Shown: positions 1-8,275, counted from the stretch's first letter. The stretch is 54,936 nucleotides of DNA from JAVBNF01 sp031551725 (GCA_031551725.1 JAVBNF010000003.1:1-54936); one strand, 5' to 3'. Program-made: numbers and translations. Notes: generated from the letters alone by a model not told the origin.

Positions 1-20
1 ACCCGCGAGGGGTGCCCGTA
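1..20. repeat. Half of a GC-rich palindromic element cut by the window edge
   Basis: The bases ACCCGCGAGGGGTGCCCGTA look like one arm and loop of a short extragenic palindrome; read in reverse complement they start TACGGGCACCCC. The same TACGGGC border is seen next to the complete hairpin at 50-71. The partner arm would lie left of the window. Confidence 0.4.
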
Positions 21-108
21 CAGCAATCGGTGGCACGTTGTTGTTGGCAGGGCGAACACGTGGGTTCGCCCGTACAGCCGCAGCCGATAATTGTAATTGT
101 GTTTTCAT
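1..108 (-). CDS. Partial reading frame with the copied start MKTQL, probably degenerate
   Basis: A minus-strand frame starts at the ATG at 106-108 and stays open for 36 codons to the window edge. The first five codons (MKTQL) are identical in DNA to the start of the FISUMP gene at 12827, and the 200 nt upstream are homologous to that gene's leader. After codon 7 the reading frame runs through palindromic repeat DNA (hairpin at 50-71, half hairpin at 1-20), giving a low-complexity peptide rich in A, R, P and N with no signal peptide. What is seen is a conserved start joined to repeat DNA. Either the gene behind this leader was disrupted by palindromic repeats, or the repeats are tolerated in a variable N-terminus. 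No function is assigned. Confidence 0.35.
   Translation of the reverse strand, partial: MKTQLQLSAAAVRANPRVRPANNNVPPIAVRAPLAG
50..71. repeat. Short extragenic palindrome (GGGCGAAC arms)
   Basis: GGGCGAAC at 50-57 pairs perfectly with GTTCGCCC at 64-71 over a six-base ACGTGG loop. Palindromes with GGGCGAAC arms occur as dispersed repeats in many bacterial genomes. Here it lies inside the partial minus-strand reading frame that follows leader RNA copy A. Confidence 0.6.
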
Positions 109-334
109 GTTGTGTTGTATTTAATTGTTAATCATTTTCCATCAAGCCCCGAAGGTGCTGTATGTAAATAAAAAAGGCGCGAGTTGAATCCTTATTTTAC
201 TGGAGGTATCGCCAAACACCCACGTGAAAAATAAGACACAACCCACGCCGGAACACAGCATGAGCGCATCACTTATTATTCTTTTCACGTTAAATTTTGG
301 CGATTTTCCAGTAAAGAATTATAGCTTACGCTTT
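109..334 (-). ncRNA. Structured leader RNA, copy A (5' UTR candidate)
   Basis: Read on the minus strand this is a nested hairpin homologous to 12600-12826. Visible stems, in plus coordinates: AATCCTT 187-193 with AAGAATT 314-320; TTACTGG 197-203 with CCAGTAA 308-314; TCGCCA 209-214 with TGGCGA 298-303; ACGTGAAAA 222-230 with TTTTCACGT 282-290; AATAAG 230-235 with CTTATT 272-277. The stem sequences differ from copy B but pairing is kept. The basal strand ends in GCGCC followed by a T-run on the transcribed strand. A small distal hairpin (145-159) and an A-rich leader lead to the ATG at 108. A TAnnTTTG promoter lies about 100 nt upstream (432-439). The placement suggests a cis-regulatory leader; the ligand or partner is unknown. 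The exact basal stem boundary is uncertain. Confidence 0.75.
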
Positions 335-381
335 TTTTTATTTATGTTTAATTAGTGTTTTTTCTATAGCTTTTGTTTTTT

Positions 382-420
382 GTCAACTTGTTTTCTTGTT
401 AACTCGTTACCTTGTTAACC
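382..420. repeat. GTTAAC-word repeat, single arm
   Basis: Imperfect tandem repeats of a word like CTTGTTAACTCGTTAC. The same word family forms a complete inverted repeat at 18494-18573. It lies between the promoter at 432-439 and the structured core of leader copy A, so it would be part of that transcript. Confidence 0.55.
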
Positions 421-431
421 TTTTACTTCTG

Positions 432-439
432 CAAAGGTA
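432..439 (-). promoter_or_regulatory. Promoter -7 box for leader copy A
   Basis: The minus strand reads TACCTTTG, a match to the Bacteroidetes -7 consensus TAnnTTTG. The preceding A/T-rich block (CAAAAATTATT just upstream) is nearly the same as that preceding the box at 12511-12518 of copy B, so the promoter is part of the duplicated unit. Confidence 0.6.
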
Positions 440-458
440 TAAATAATTTTTGAAATAA

Positions 459-489
459 AAAAAGGTGCCTAAAAAATTAGCCACCTTTT
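459..489 (-). terminator. Intrinsic terminator of the RRM gene
   Basis: AAAGGTGCCT pairs with AGCCACCTTT across an A/T loop, with one C/C mismatch, and is followed on the minus strand by a long T-run. It lies just past the stop codon of the RRM gene and directly abuts the promoter region of leader copy A. Confidence 0.75.
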
Positions 490-512
490 TCATTTGTTGT
501 TTTGCTCAAAGA

Positions 513-767
513 TTATTGGCGAGGAGCTCTTTCGCGAGCTTCAGCAACATTAATCTGACGACCTAAGTGTTCAGATCCGTTTAATGCAGCAATCGCAGCA
601 TTTCCCTCGGCATCAGAAGGCATTTCTACAAAACCATAGCCTTTAGAACGGCGCGTTTCGCGATCGGTGATGATACGAGACGAGGCAACTTCGCCATAAG
701 CTGAAAACAAGTTGTTAAGGTCATTATCTGTGGCCTTAAAGCTTAAACTGGAAACAAAAATGTTCAT
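513..767 (-). CDS. Small RRM-domain RNA-binding protein
   Basis: An 84-residue protein consisting of a single RNA recognition motif. RNP2 is IFVSSL (residues 3-8) and RNP1 is KGYGFVEM (residues 42-49), both with the aromatic positions that stack on RNA. The short tail is basic (EARERAPRQ). Single-RRM proteins of this size are common in Bacteroidetes and cyanobacteria and are thought to act as general RNA-binding or chaperone proteins; the targets here are unknown. It appears monocistronic, with its own promoter (837-844) and terminator (459-489). The start at 767 leaves a 5' UTR of about 65 nt. Confidence 0.93.
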   Translation of the reverse strand: MNIFVSSLSFKATDNDLNNLFSAYGEVASSRIITDRETRRSKGYGFVEMPSDAEGNAAIAALNGSEHLGRQINVAEARERAPRQ

Positions 768-836
768 GGAACAATTAATAAAATAGTGAATAAAAAAATT
801 AACTAAAATTTAACCCTTTTCAGAATCAAATTTTTA

Positions 837-868
837 CAAAGATAGTCTTTTTATTTTCACAAACCAAA
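837..868 (-). promoter_or_regulatory. Promoter of the RRM gene
   Basis: On the minus strand TATCTTTG (837-844) matches the -7 consensus TAnnTTTG, and TTTG at 865-868 lies 20 nt upstream, the right place for the -33 element. Confidence 0.7.
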
Positions 869-879
869 TTTTCTGTAAA

Positions 880-2334
880 TTATTTTTTTACAATTACTTC
901 TTGACGTATTTTAGCATCAGGAATAATCGTCTTCTTTTTCTCAATGTAAGTCCGCAATAAATCAGTACTTATTAAGGTTGTAGCTTGTCCTTTGTCACGG
1001 CTGATAAATTGATATTTGGTTGCCATATAACTATTCATACCTACTAAATAATCTTTATTTTCATCTAAAGGCTGTTGTGATGGTAAATAAATTGCAACAC
1101 TATCTACTGTTCCTGTGTTATTTATGAATATTTTGTAATTCAATCCGGAAGGAAGAAGTGCCGTTTTTCCGTCATCAGCTTTTTCATAAGCATATTTTAA
1201 TAAGCCACGTATTTCAGCAGGATTTAAATTATAGGTATACAATACATTTCCAAAAGGATCCAATGTATATAAGGTGCGAATGGAGAAATTTCCTACAGGA
1301 AGTTCTTTCATGCGCACGCCGCCCGGATTGATGAATGCTATCTGAACATGAGCTTGATCAACCAATGCATCGGTCATTAAATAACCTAATTCAGCAGTAC
1401 TGTTGAAATTGGACCCAACTTTTCCCAAGATGATATCAAAGTATGGATTATCCAAATAAGTATGTACAATGCTGTCAATTCCTTTGTTTGAATCGGTAAG
1501 CGAATCTAAATCAATTAAATGATTTTTAATAGAAACGACTTTCCCGTTTTCAATTTTGATGCGGGTTTCCCCGAAAGCCTGCATTTTAGCACCTGTTTGA
1601 GTAATTAAAGTGTGATTTACCCAGATGCCTGTATCGAGCCGTGTGTGCGAATGTCCACCGATAATTAAATCAAGTTCAGGTATTTCCAAAGCTAACAAGC
1701 TGTCGGTTTCATAACCTAAATGTGTAAGGCCAATAAATACATTGGATTCTTTTTTCAAATATTTGTATTTTGGAGCAAGTTTGAGAGCGTCTTCGAATTT
1801 GAGATTGTATAAGTTGTGGCTGGCGGCGTCGGGTTGCTGTGATGTCGGATTAATTTGTATAAAACTTAAAAATGCTATTTTTACGCCTGCAATATTAACA
1901 ATTTTGTAAGGTTCGAACATTGGGAGCGGCGATTTTTCATTCCGCACGTTTGCGCAGATGTATTCAAAATGAGATTCACGGCGGCGTTTTGAAAAGGTGT
2001 CTTGACCATAGTCAAACTCATGGTTGCCGATGGTTGCGAGGTTGAAACCGACTTCATTCATCAGACGAATAATCGGGTGGCCTTTCATTGGATGTTGGTC
2101 TACGGCTACGTTTCCGGAAAAAGCGTCGCCGGCAAAGACTACATACGTGTTTGGGTTTTCTTTTTTTGTTTTTTCGATGTAGGCCGCCAATTTTCCGAAA
2201 TCTTTAATGTTGCCGTGCATATCGTTTGTTGATAAGATAACGATTTCGGCAGTAGGAGAGGACAAGGAGCAGCTTATGCATAAAGCAAAAAATGCGGCTA
2301 TAAAGCCGCATTTGAAGGATGTTTTGATCTTCAT
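880..2334 (-). CDS. 5'-nucleotidase / UshA-type metallophosphatase lipoprotein
   Basis: A 484-residue protein with a hydrophobic signal sequence ending in a lipobox-like CISC (Cys22), so it is probably anchored in the outer or inner membrane facing the periplasm. The N-terminal metallophosphoesterase domain has the expected motif order: STNDMHG (35-41), GDAFSGN (69-75), GNHEFD (103-108), THLG near 205, and GGHSHT near 227. The C-terminal half carries the 5'-nucleotidase C-domain signature (NPGGVR, LDPFGN). The family hydrolyses nucleotides or related phosphoesters and scavenges nucleosides; exact substrate is not predictable. Some UshA relatives are split into separate domains in Bacteroidetes; this one is full length. 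The next gene upstream (2341-2943) ends 6 nt before this start, so the two are probably cotranscribed. Confidence 0.92.
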   Translation of the reverse strand: MKIKTSFKCGFIAAFFALCISCSLSSPTAEIVILSTNDMHGNIKDFGKLAAYIEKTKKENPNTYVVFAGDAFSGNVAVDQHPMKGHPIIRLMNEVGFNLATIGNHEFDYGQDTFSKRRRESHFEYICANVRNEKSPLPMFEPYKIVNIAGVKIAFLSFIQINPTSQQPDAASHNLYNLKFEDALKLAPKYKYLKKESNVFIGLTHLGYETDSLLALEIPELDLIIGGHSHTRLDTGIWVNHTLITQTGAKMQAFGETRIKIENGKVVSIKNHLIDLDSLTDSNKGIDSIVHTYLDNPYFDIILGKVGSNFNSTAELGYLMTDALVDQAHVQIAFINPGGVRMKELPVGNFSIRTLYTLDPFGNVLYTYNLNPAEIRGLLKYAYEKADDGKTALLPSGLNYKIFINNTGTVDSVAIYLPSQQPLDENKDYLVGMNSYMATKYQFISRDKGQATTLISTDLLRTYIEKKKTIIPDAKIRQEVIVKK

Positions 2335-2340
2335 CAGAGA

Positions 2341-2943
2341 TTATTTTTTCACATTTTGTTTAGGAGCCGGTTTCGGTTTGGCTTTTTGATCAGGTTTGGG
2401 TTGTTCGATCGGTTGATCTGGCTGATCGGTCTCCGGTTTTTGCATTCTATTGTTACGCATTGTTCTCATCATCTCGCGTTGGAAAGCACGTTCGGCATCA
2501 AAAAGGATAATGATTTTTTGAGCATTAAGTATGTCTTGTAAATCGGCAAGATATTGTTTTTCCAAATCTGCAAGTTTTACGCGGCATGCTACAACTTTTT
2601 GAGCACTGCTATCAGGTAAGGCGGCAATCTTTATCATATTGGAATCAAGATTACGCATGTCATTAATTCCTAAATCAATAGTTAGCTTGCGACTTTCGGC
2701 TGTTAAATCAGCTTTTATCTTTTGATGTTGGTCGTAGATTGTTGCAAATTTCTTTGCTTGTTCGCCTTGTAGGTTTAATTTTTGTATTAAATAATCCAAG
2801 CGTTTAGATTCCATTTCTGCTTTTCGATCGGCGCGCATTTCCGGATTGTTGGGATTTTGTTCAGGTGCTTGTGCAAATGATGCAATTGGCATTGCTGTAG
2901 AAAGCATCAATGCGGTTCCAAGCGCGATAGTTTTGATTTTCAT
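2341..2943 (-). CDS. Small exported protein, Spy/CpxP-like helical
   Basis: A 200-residue protein with a clear signal peptide (ends near SFAQA). The mature part is predicted helical and charged, with a segment (LIQKLNLQGEQAKKFATIYDQH, in part) resembling the LTxxQ-type helices of periplasmic Spy/CpxP/heavy-metal sensor proteins. The last 35 residues are a proline/lysine-rich tail (KPDQKAKPKPAPKQ). Proteins like this in Bacteroidetes are usually annotated hypothetical; a chaperone-like or metal-sensing role is inference only. It is followed after 6 nt by the 5'-nucleotidase gene. No TAnnTTTG box is evident directly upstream. Confidence 0.8.
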   Translation of the reverse strand: MKIKTIALGTALMLSTAMPIASFAQAPEQNPNNPEMRADRKAEMESKRLDYLIQKLNLQGEQAKKFATIYDQHQKIKADLTAESRKLTIDLGINDMRNLDSNMIKIAALPDSSAQKVVACRVKLADLEKQYLADLQDILNAQKIIILFDAERAFQREMMRTMRNNRMQKPETDQPDQPIEQPKPDQKAKPKPAPKQNVKK

Positions 2944-2978
2944 AATCGTAAAATTTAATATTCTACCTTGTATTTAAC

Positions 2979-3013
2979 AAAAAGCGTACCAAACTTTCAT
3001 TTGGTACGCTTTA
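2979..3013 (-). terminator. Strong intrinsic terminator after the DUF1015 gene
   Basis: AAAGCGTACCAAA (2981-2993) pairs perfectly with TTTGGTACGCTTT (3000-3012) around a six-base loop. On the minus strand the stem runs into TTTTTGTT. Confidence 0.9.
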
Positions 3014-3021
3014 ATTTAGTT

Positions 3022-4275
3022 TTAGTCTAATTCGTGGATTACCAAACCGCTGCGTAATTTTGGTTCAAACCAAGTGGTTTTAGGAGGCATGATATTACCG
3101 CTGTCCGCAATATCAATAAGTTGTTTCATTGAAACAGCGTACAATGCGAAAGCAACTTTCATCTCACCGCTGTCAACACGTTTGGAAAGTTCGCCCAATC
3201 CGCGGATACCACCAACGAAGTCGATGCGTTTATCAGTACGCAAATCTTTGATACCTAAAACTTCATCCAACACTAAATTAGATAAAATGGTAACGTCGAG
3301 AACGCCAATTGGATCGTTGTCATCGTAAGTACCTTTTTTAGCAACCATTGAATACCATTTTCCGTCAAGGTAGAAGCTGAATTCGTGTAATTTAGAAGGT
3401 TTGTAAATCGCTGTTCCTTCTTCTTTTACGTCGAAATTAGTTTTCAATTTCTCGATGAATTGTTCGCTTGTTAAACCGTTTAAGTCTTTCACAACACGGT
3501 TGTAATCAATAATTTTCAATTGGTTATCCGGGAAAATTACAGACATAAAGAAGTTGTATTCTTCGTTTCCGGTGTGGTTAGGATTTTTTGCACGGCGTTC
3601 TTTTCCAACCAAAGCAGCGGCAGCTGTACGGTGGTGACCGTCGGCAACATACAATGCAGGAATTTCTTTGTCAAAAATTTCAACGATGCGGGCAATCGTA
3701 GCTTTGTCGTCAATTGTCCAAAAAGTGTGTCCAAAACCATCGTAATCGGCTACGAAATCGTAAGTTGGTTTTTGATTTTTTACAATGTTTTCTACAATGC
3801 TATCAATTTCTTTGTGAGCAGGATAAGAGAAGAATACCGGTTCTACGTTTGCATTGGTGATGCGCACGTGGATCATGCGGTCTTCTTCTTTATCTTTACG
3901 GGTTAATTCGTGTTTTTTAATTACGTTGTTGAAGTAATCTTCAATGCTTGTACAGCCAACGATACCGTACTGTGTACGACCGTCCATGGTTTGTGCATAG
4001 ATGTAGAGTTTTTCGTCAGCATCTTTTTTCAACCAACCTTTTTCTTTGAACATGTTGAAGTTTTCAACAACTTTGTCATACACTTCTTGGCTGTGTTCGT
4101 CGATACCCACCGGACAGTCGATTTCGGCTTTTGTAACGTGCAATAAAGAATAAGGATCACCTTCAACTTCTTTGCGTGCTTCAGCGGAGTTCAATACATC
4201 GTAAGGACGCGATGCCAATGCTTTAACGATTTCAACAGGCGGACGTAAGCCTTTAAACGGTTTTAAAATAGACAT
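3022..4275 (-). CDS. DUF1015 family protein
   Basis: A 417-residue cytosolic protein whose N-terminus (FKGLRPP, then SRPYDVLN) and central ADGHHRTAAA motif are hallmarks of the DUF1015 family. The family is widespread in Bacteroidetes, where it is often encoded beside serC and serA, which has led to proposals of a role linked to serine metabolism; the GHHR motif recalls ParB-like serine kinases. No serine genes are in this window, so the role stays inferred. Length is normal for the family. The gene stands alone between its own promoter (4307-4314) and a strong terminator. Confidence 0.88.
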   Translation of the reverse strand: MSILKPFKGLRPPVEIVKALASRPYDVLNSAEARKEVEGDPYSLLHVTKAEIDCPVGIDEHSQEVYDKVVENFNMFKEKGWLKKDADEKLYIYAQTMDGRTQYGIVGCTSIEDYFNNVIKKHELTRKDKEEDRMIHVRITNANVEPVFFSYPAHKEIDSIVENIVKNQKPTYDFVADYDGFGHTFWTIDDKATIARIVEIFDKEIPALYVADGHHRTAAAALVGKERRAKNPNHTGNEEYNFFMSVIFPDNQLKIIDYNRVVKDLNGLTSEQFIEKLKTNFDVKEEGTAIYKPSKLHEFSFYLDGKWYSMVAKKGTYDDNDPIGVLDVTILSNLVLDEVLGIKDLRTDKRIDFVGGIRGLGELSKRVDSGEMKVAFALYAVSMKQLIDIADSGNIMPPKTTWFEPKLRSGLVIHELD

Positions 4276-4306
4276 TTCTGTGTGTTTTGGTTATTAAATT
4301 TGACGG

Positions 4307-4314
4307 CAAATATA
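4307..4314 (-). promoter_or_regulatory. Promoter -7 box of the DUF1015 gene
   Basis: The minus strand reads TATATTTG, matching TAnnTTTG, about 30 nt upstream of the start codon. The remaining gap up to 4540 (A/T-rich, between divergent genes) shows no other structure that I can support. Confidence 0.65.
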
Positions 4315-4542
4315 CGAAAAAAAATAAGATTTAAGAATTAAAAATACAGAATTGTTGAGAAAAATCGCAAATTGCCTGGAAACTAACTTTATATATTTTT
4401 TTTAATTTTCATGTGACCAGTTTTTTCTGTGTGTTTTGTAATTGTGAGCGTTAGTGGCCAATATTTAGAAACGTTTAAATCCAATTGTGCATTTTTGGTT
4501 TCAAGTAGATAAAAATATTTTTTAGAAAATTCTGTGCCTATA

Positions 4543-4574
4543 TTTGTAATTTTGAACTTCATTTCATACCTTTG
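4543..4574 (+). promoter_or_regulatory. Promoter of the FGE-like gene
   Basis: TTTG at 4543-4546 and TACCTTTG at 4567-4574 are spaced by 20 nt, matching the Bacteroidetes -33/-7 pattern. The start codon follows 26 nt later. Confidence 0.75.
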
Positions 4575-4600
4575 TATATTAGTAATTATAAAAATAAGGC

Positions 4601-5404
4601 ATGAAAAAAATTACTTTTTTATCAGTATTACTGTTATCATTCACTATTTTAATTGCGCAAACTAAATTAGGAGCGCCCAGTAATCTCGATGTGGTAGCAA
4701 TAACGGGTGGAACTTTTCTTATGGGATGTTTGGAATGCAACAGTGATGAAAATGTTGTACATCAAGTTACGGTTGATAATTTTAAAATGAGTGTGACTAC
4801 CGTTACGAATTCCCAATATGCAATCTTTTTAAATGCAAAAGCAGTAGGCGCTTCGGGGATGTTCGGAGGCGTTTTGTTTCTTAATGTAAAAGGAGTTTCT
4901 TTGGGATTGGAATTTGTCGGCAGTCAATGGCGTGCCAAAAGTGGCTACGGAACCTATCCAGCAGTGTATGTAACATGGTTTGGTGCTAATGCATATTGCC
5001 AATGGGCGGGCGGACGCCTTCCGACCGAAGCGGAGTGGGAATATGCCGCTCGTGGAGGAAGTAATAATGCTAATATATACGCAGGCAGCAACGTAATTGG
5101 AGATGTTGCATGGTATATGGGAAATAGCGATAATCACGTGCATGCAGTGAAAGGCAAAATGGCTAATGGGCTGGGATTGTTTGATATGAGTGGAAATGTA
5201 TGGGAGTGGTGCAACGATTGGTACGAAGGAACGTATGAATCTGCGCCGCAAACCAATCCTACCGGTCCGGCAAACGGCGTGAATCGTGTACTTCGCGGAG
5301 GTAATTGGATGCTCGAAAAAGAGTACAGCCGTGTGGATTTTCGTTATTATAACATGCCCGGCTATAGCAGCGATTTCGTTGGATTTCGTGTTGTTGCCCC
5401 CTAA
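4601..5404 (+). CDS. Secreted FGE-sulfatase-fold (SUMF1-like) protein without catalytic cysteines
   Basis: A 267-residue protein with a signal peptide (ends near LIAQ) and a complete formylglycine-generating-enzyme fold: GGTFLMG (36-42), the PTEAEWEYAARGG block, GLFDMSGNVWEWCNDW, VLRGGNW and the terminal GFRVV. True aerobic FGEs have two cysteines in the segment between RGGSW and GFR; here that segment (MLEKEYSRVDFRYYN and on) has none, so sulfatase activation is unlikely. Exported members of this family in Bacteroidetes are generally surface or lipoprotein-associated proteins with a C-type-lectin-like fold, possibly ligand binding. It has its own promoter and no obvious operon partner. Confidence 0.88.
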   Translation: MKKITFLSVLLLSFTILIAQTKLGAPSNLDVVAITGGTFLMGCLECNSDENVVHQVTVDNFKMSVTTVTNSQYAIFLNAKAVGASGMFGGVLFLNVKGVSLGLEFVGSQWRAKSGYGTYPAVYVTWFGANAYCQWAGGRLPTEAEWEYAARGGSNNANIYAGSNVIGDVAWYMGNSDNHVHAVKGKMANGLGLFDMSGNVWEWCNDWYEGTYESAPQTNPTGPANGVNRVLRGGNWMLEKEYSRVDFRYYNMPGYSSDFVGFRVVAP

Positions 5405-5432
5405 TTTGCGCACTTACTTTTACAAGTTCATA

Positions 5433-5463
5433 TTGCTTTTTTCCTAAATTTTAACTACATTTG
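5433..5463 (+). promoter_or_regulatory. Promoter of the uridine kinase-like gene
   Basis: TTG at 5433-5435 and TACATTTG at 5456-5463, spaced by 20 nt, fit the Bacteroidetes consensus. The start codon is 19 nt downstream of the box. Confidence 0.7.
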
Positions 5464-5482
5464 CATAGCTAAATTTTGATTT

Positions 5483-7147
5483 ATGGCAGTAGAAATAATC
5501 TGTAAAAACAATGATGTCCGTAAGGAAATCCCGTTAGGAACATCGTTGGAACAGCTCAAAGATGAACTTGGTGTTAAGACACGCTACCAGATACTTGGTG
5601 CACTTGTTAACAATAAACTTCGCGAGCTCGATTATCAAATCTTCAAGCCTAAAACGATTCGCTATATTGACATCAGCCATCCCATGGGCAAGCGGATGTA
5701 TAACCGTTCTGTGCAGTTTTTGCTTTATAAAGCCATGATTGATTTGTATCCGAACGCAGGACTGCGCATCGAACATTCGGTTCCCGGCGGTTGGTACTGC
5801 GAAGTGGATAACCTCGGAAAAGCCGTTGATAAAGAATTTATTTTGGAAGTGAAAAAGCGGATGAAAGAACTTGTGGAACAAGATTTGCCTTTTATTCGTA
5901 AACAGCTTCCTACCGAAGAAGCCGTTCAGATATACAAAGCGCACGGTTTGGATGAAAAAGTAAAACTGTTTACAACACGCAATGAAATCTATACAACCGT
6001 TTATTTTTTGGAAGATGCTCCCAACCATTTCGACGGTTATTTAGTACCCTCTACTTCATATTTAAAAGCGTTTGAATTAACAGAATATTATAACGGATTT
6101 TTTATCGGAACACCTCGAGATGGCTATGATAAAATCAAATTTCCTGAAAATCCGCAAAATTCCAAATTGTTCAAAATCTTCCGCGAACACGTGGAATGGC
6201 TGGATATTTTGCAAGTGCCGTATGTGGGCGAATTGAATGAAGCGATTATCAATAAAAAAGCCGGCGACTTGATTAAAGTGGCAGAGGCTTTGCACGAAAA
6301 AAAGATTGCTAAAATTGCGGATAAGATTTTTCAACGCCGAAACGAAGTAAAAGTTGTGTTTATTGCCGGTCCTTCGTCTTCAGGGAAAACTACGTTCTGC
6401 AAGCGTTTGTCCGTACAATTGCAGGTGATTGGCTTTAAACCCGTACAGATTTCGTTAGATAATTATTTTGTCGATCGCGCACATACGCCACGCGATGAAA
6501 AAGGCGAATACGATTTTGAAGCATTGGAAGCCGTAGATATCAAGTTTTTCAATGAACAGTTGTTGGATTTAATGAACGGAAAAGAAGTGGAATTGCCAGT
6601 GTTTAATTTTTATCAAGGCATCCGCGAAATGTCGGGAGAAAAAATTAAATCCGACGCCAATACCATTTATATCATTGAGGGTATTCATGGTTTGAATCCA
6701 AAATTGACGCCGAAAATAGAAGATAAGTATAAATATAAAATTTTTGTTTCGGCGTTGACACACATCGGTATCGACAAACAAAATCCGATTCCGAGTACGG
6801 ACAACCGCCTTATCCGCCGTATTGTGCGCGATTACAAGACGCGCGGATACAGTGCGCTCGACACACTCAGCCGCTGGGAAAGCGTGTTGGCAGGGGAAAA
6901 GAAAAATATTTTCCCGTATCAGGAAAATGCAGATATCATGTTTAATTCGGCTTTATTGTTCGAACTCGCAGTGTTAAAAGCGTACGCCGAGCCGATTTTG
7001 CGCGAAGTGCCGGAAACGGCACCCGAATATGATCAAGCTATCCGTTTACTGAAATTTTTCAGTTATTTTAAAGCTATGCCTTCCGATGAAATTCCGCCAA
7101 CTTCGATTTTGCGCGAATTTCTGGGCGGAAGTAGCTTTCTTTATTAA
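5483..7147 (+). CDS. TGS-domain nucleoside (uridine) kinase
   Basis: A 554-residue fusion. Residues 1-60 look like a TGS domain, followed to about 200 by a region related to the second additional domain of threonyl-tRNA synthetase. From about 285 comes a P-loop kinase of the uridine kinase/phosphoribulokinase family, with Walker A GPSSSGKTTF, the DNYFVDR motif and EGIHGLNP. Such fusions are typical of Bacteroidetes, Thermotoga and Firmicutes and are annotated as uridine kinase; the role of the ThrRS-like half is not known. It likely acts in pyrimidine salvage in the cytosol. The downstream YitT gene is 82 nt away. Confidence 0.9.
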   Translation: MAVEIICKNNDVRKEIPLGTSLEQLKDELGVKTRYQILGALVNNKLRELDYQIFKPKTIRYIDISHPMGKRMYNRSVQFLLYKAMIDLYPNAGLRIEHSVPGGWYCEVDNLGKAVDKEFILEVKKRMKELVEQDLPFIRKQLPTEEAVQIYKAHGLDEKVKLFTTRNEIYTTVYFLEDAPNHFDGYLVPSTSYLKAFELTEYYNGFFIGTPRDGYDKIKFPENPQNSKLFKIFREHVEWLDILQVPYVGELNEAIINKKAGDLIKVAEALHEKKIAKIADKIFQRRNEVKVVFIAGPSSSGKTTFCKRLSVQLQVIGFKPVQISLDNYFVDRAHTPRDEKGEYDFEALEAVDIKFFNEQLLDLMNGKEVELPVFNFYQGIREMSGEKIKSDANTIYIIEGIHGLNPKLTPKIEDKYKYKIFVSALTHIGIDKQNPIPSTDNRLIRRIVRDYKTRGYSALDTLSRWESVLAGEKKNIFPYQENADIMFNSALLFELAVLKAYAEPILREVPETAPEYDQAIRLLKFFSYFKAMPSDEIPPTSILREFLGGSSFLY

Positions 7148-7171
7148 TTTTTAAGGATTAATAATTACTAT

Positions 7172-7199
7172 ATGGCCACGCGCCTGCGGCGCTGGCCAT
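7172..7199. repeat. GC-rich hairpin between the kinase and YitT genes
   Basis: ATGGCCA and GCGCC pair with GGCGC and TGGCCAT around a TGC loop, with one bulged C. It is much more GC-rich than its surroundings and has no T-run, so it is more like an extragenic palindrome than a terminator. Just after it (7208-7220) is the phrase GAAACCAGAAACTA, a word that recurs inside the murL gene. Confidence 0.6.
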
Positions 7200-7229
7200 G
7201 ACGAACTTGAAACCAGAAACTAAACATAA

Positions 7230-8171
7230 ATGAACATCAAACAAGGAATTCACGCTTTTTTCGGAGATCTTAGCGTGACAGAATGGATTAAAACCATCAT
7301 TATTATCAGTATCGGCGCCTTTATTATGGCTATCGGTTTTAACTATTTTATCGACCCGCACAATATCGTTCCGGGCGGTTTTTACGGGCTTGGAATTTTG
7401 GCCAACCGTTTGACTATTGATCAAACATTTATTATTTTTGGAAAAGAATTTATCGGTTTCCCGAAAGGGACTTTTGCATTAATGCTCAACATCCCACTAA
7501 CTATTATTGCCGTTTGGATTTTAGGTCCGAAGTTCGGATTTTCAACGGTTTTGGGATATTTGCTTTGTGGTTTTTTTATGGATTTATTACCCATTGAACC
7601 TTTAACGGATGAAGTATTGTTGTCCGTAATCTTTGGCGGCGTATTGATCGGCATCGGATTGGGATTTATTTTACGCGAACGGGCAACTACCGGAGGAACA
7701 GATACACTGGCGATGATTATTAAGAAAAAATCAAGCATCCCGATCGGAACGCTGATTATTATTTTGGATTCTGCCGTTGTTTTGTTGAGTTTGTATGTGT
7801 TTTATGAAAACGGAACCGTGCGTTGGGATATTCCTTTGTTTTCGTGGGTAACCATTTATATTACCGGAAAGGTGATTGATATTATGATTGACGGTTTGAA
7901 TTACGAACGTGCATTTTTTATTGTTTCAGATAAATATGAAGAAGTAAAACAAATTATTTTGCAGGAACTGGAATGCGGCGGAACTTCGCTTAGCGCAAAA
8001 GGAATGTATACTGACAAAGATCGCAAAATGATTATTTCGGTGGTGTCGCGACAAAAAGTCATAACATTAAAAAAACGGATTGCCCAAGTGGATCCGCAAG
8101 CATTTGTGACTGTGATTGATGCCAACGAAGTGCTGGGCGAGGGGTTCAAACCTCTGACAGAACATGAATAG
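7230..8171 (+). CDS. YitT family membrane protein (DUF161 + DUF2179)
   Basis: A 313-residue protein with five or six hydrophobic segments in the first 210 residues (e.g. IIIISIGAFIMAIGF near 22) and a soluble C-terminal domain of about 85 residues starting near FFIVSDKY, which is the DUF2179 layout. The family signature GGTDTLAMI is near residue 155. YitT proteins are integral membrane proteins of uncertain transport function. The start at 7230 gives a charged N-terminal helix before the first TM segment, as in other members. Confidence 0.88.
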   Translation: MNIKQGIHAFFGDLSVTEWIKTIIIISIGAFIMAIGFNYFIDPHNIVPGGFYGLGILANRLTIDQTFIIFGKEFIGFPKGTFALMLNIPLTIIAVWILGPKFGFSTVLGYLLCGFFMDLLPIEPLTDEVLLSVIFGGVLIGIGLGFILRERATTGGTDTLAMIIKKKSSIPIGTLIIILDSAVVLLSLYVFYENGTVRWDIPLFSWVTIYITGKVIDIMIDGLNYERAFFIVSDKYEEVKQIILQELECGGTSLSAKGMYTDKDRKMIISVVSRQKVITLKKRIAQVDPQAFVTVIDANEVLGEGFKPLTEHE

Positions 8172-8191
8172 TGGCACGGAAATTGTAGGTC

Positions 8192-8274
8192 AATTAGGAA
8201 TTAAGAATTAAAAATTAAGAATTGAATGTTGTGGCTAAATACATTAACCATTAACAATTCATAATTAACAATTA
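8192..8274. repeat. Inverted repeat built from AATTAAGAATT words
   Basis: The left arm is a run of AATTAAGAATTAAAAATTAAG words (8192-8226) and the right arm is the complementary-like TTAACCATTAACAATTCATAATTAACAATT block, ending just before the next ATG. It is one of several word-based intergenic inverted repeats in the window. Confidence 0.6.
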
Positions 8275-8275
8275 T

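Noticed and set aside
4601..5404. Active formylglycine-generating enzyme for a sulfatase
   Set aside because: The active-site cysteine region lacks cysteine, the protein is exported and no sulfatase gene is in the window.
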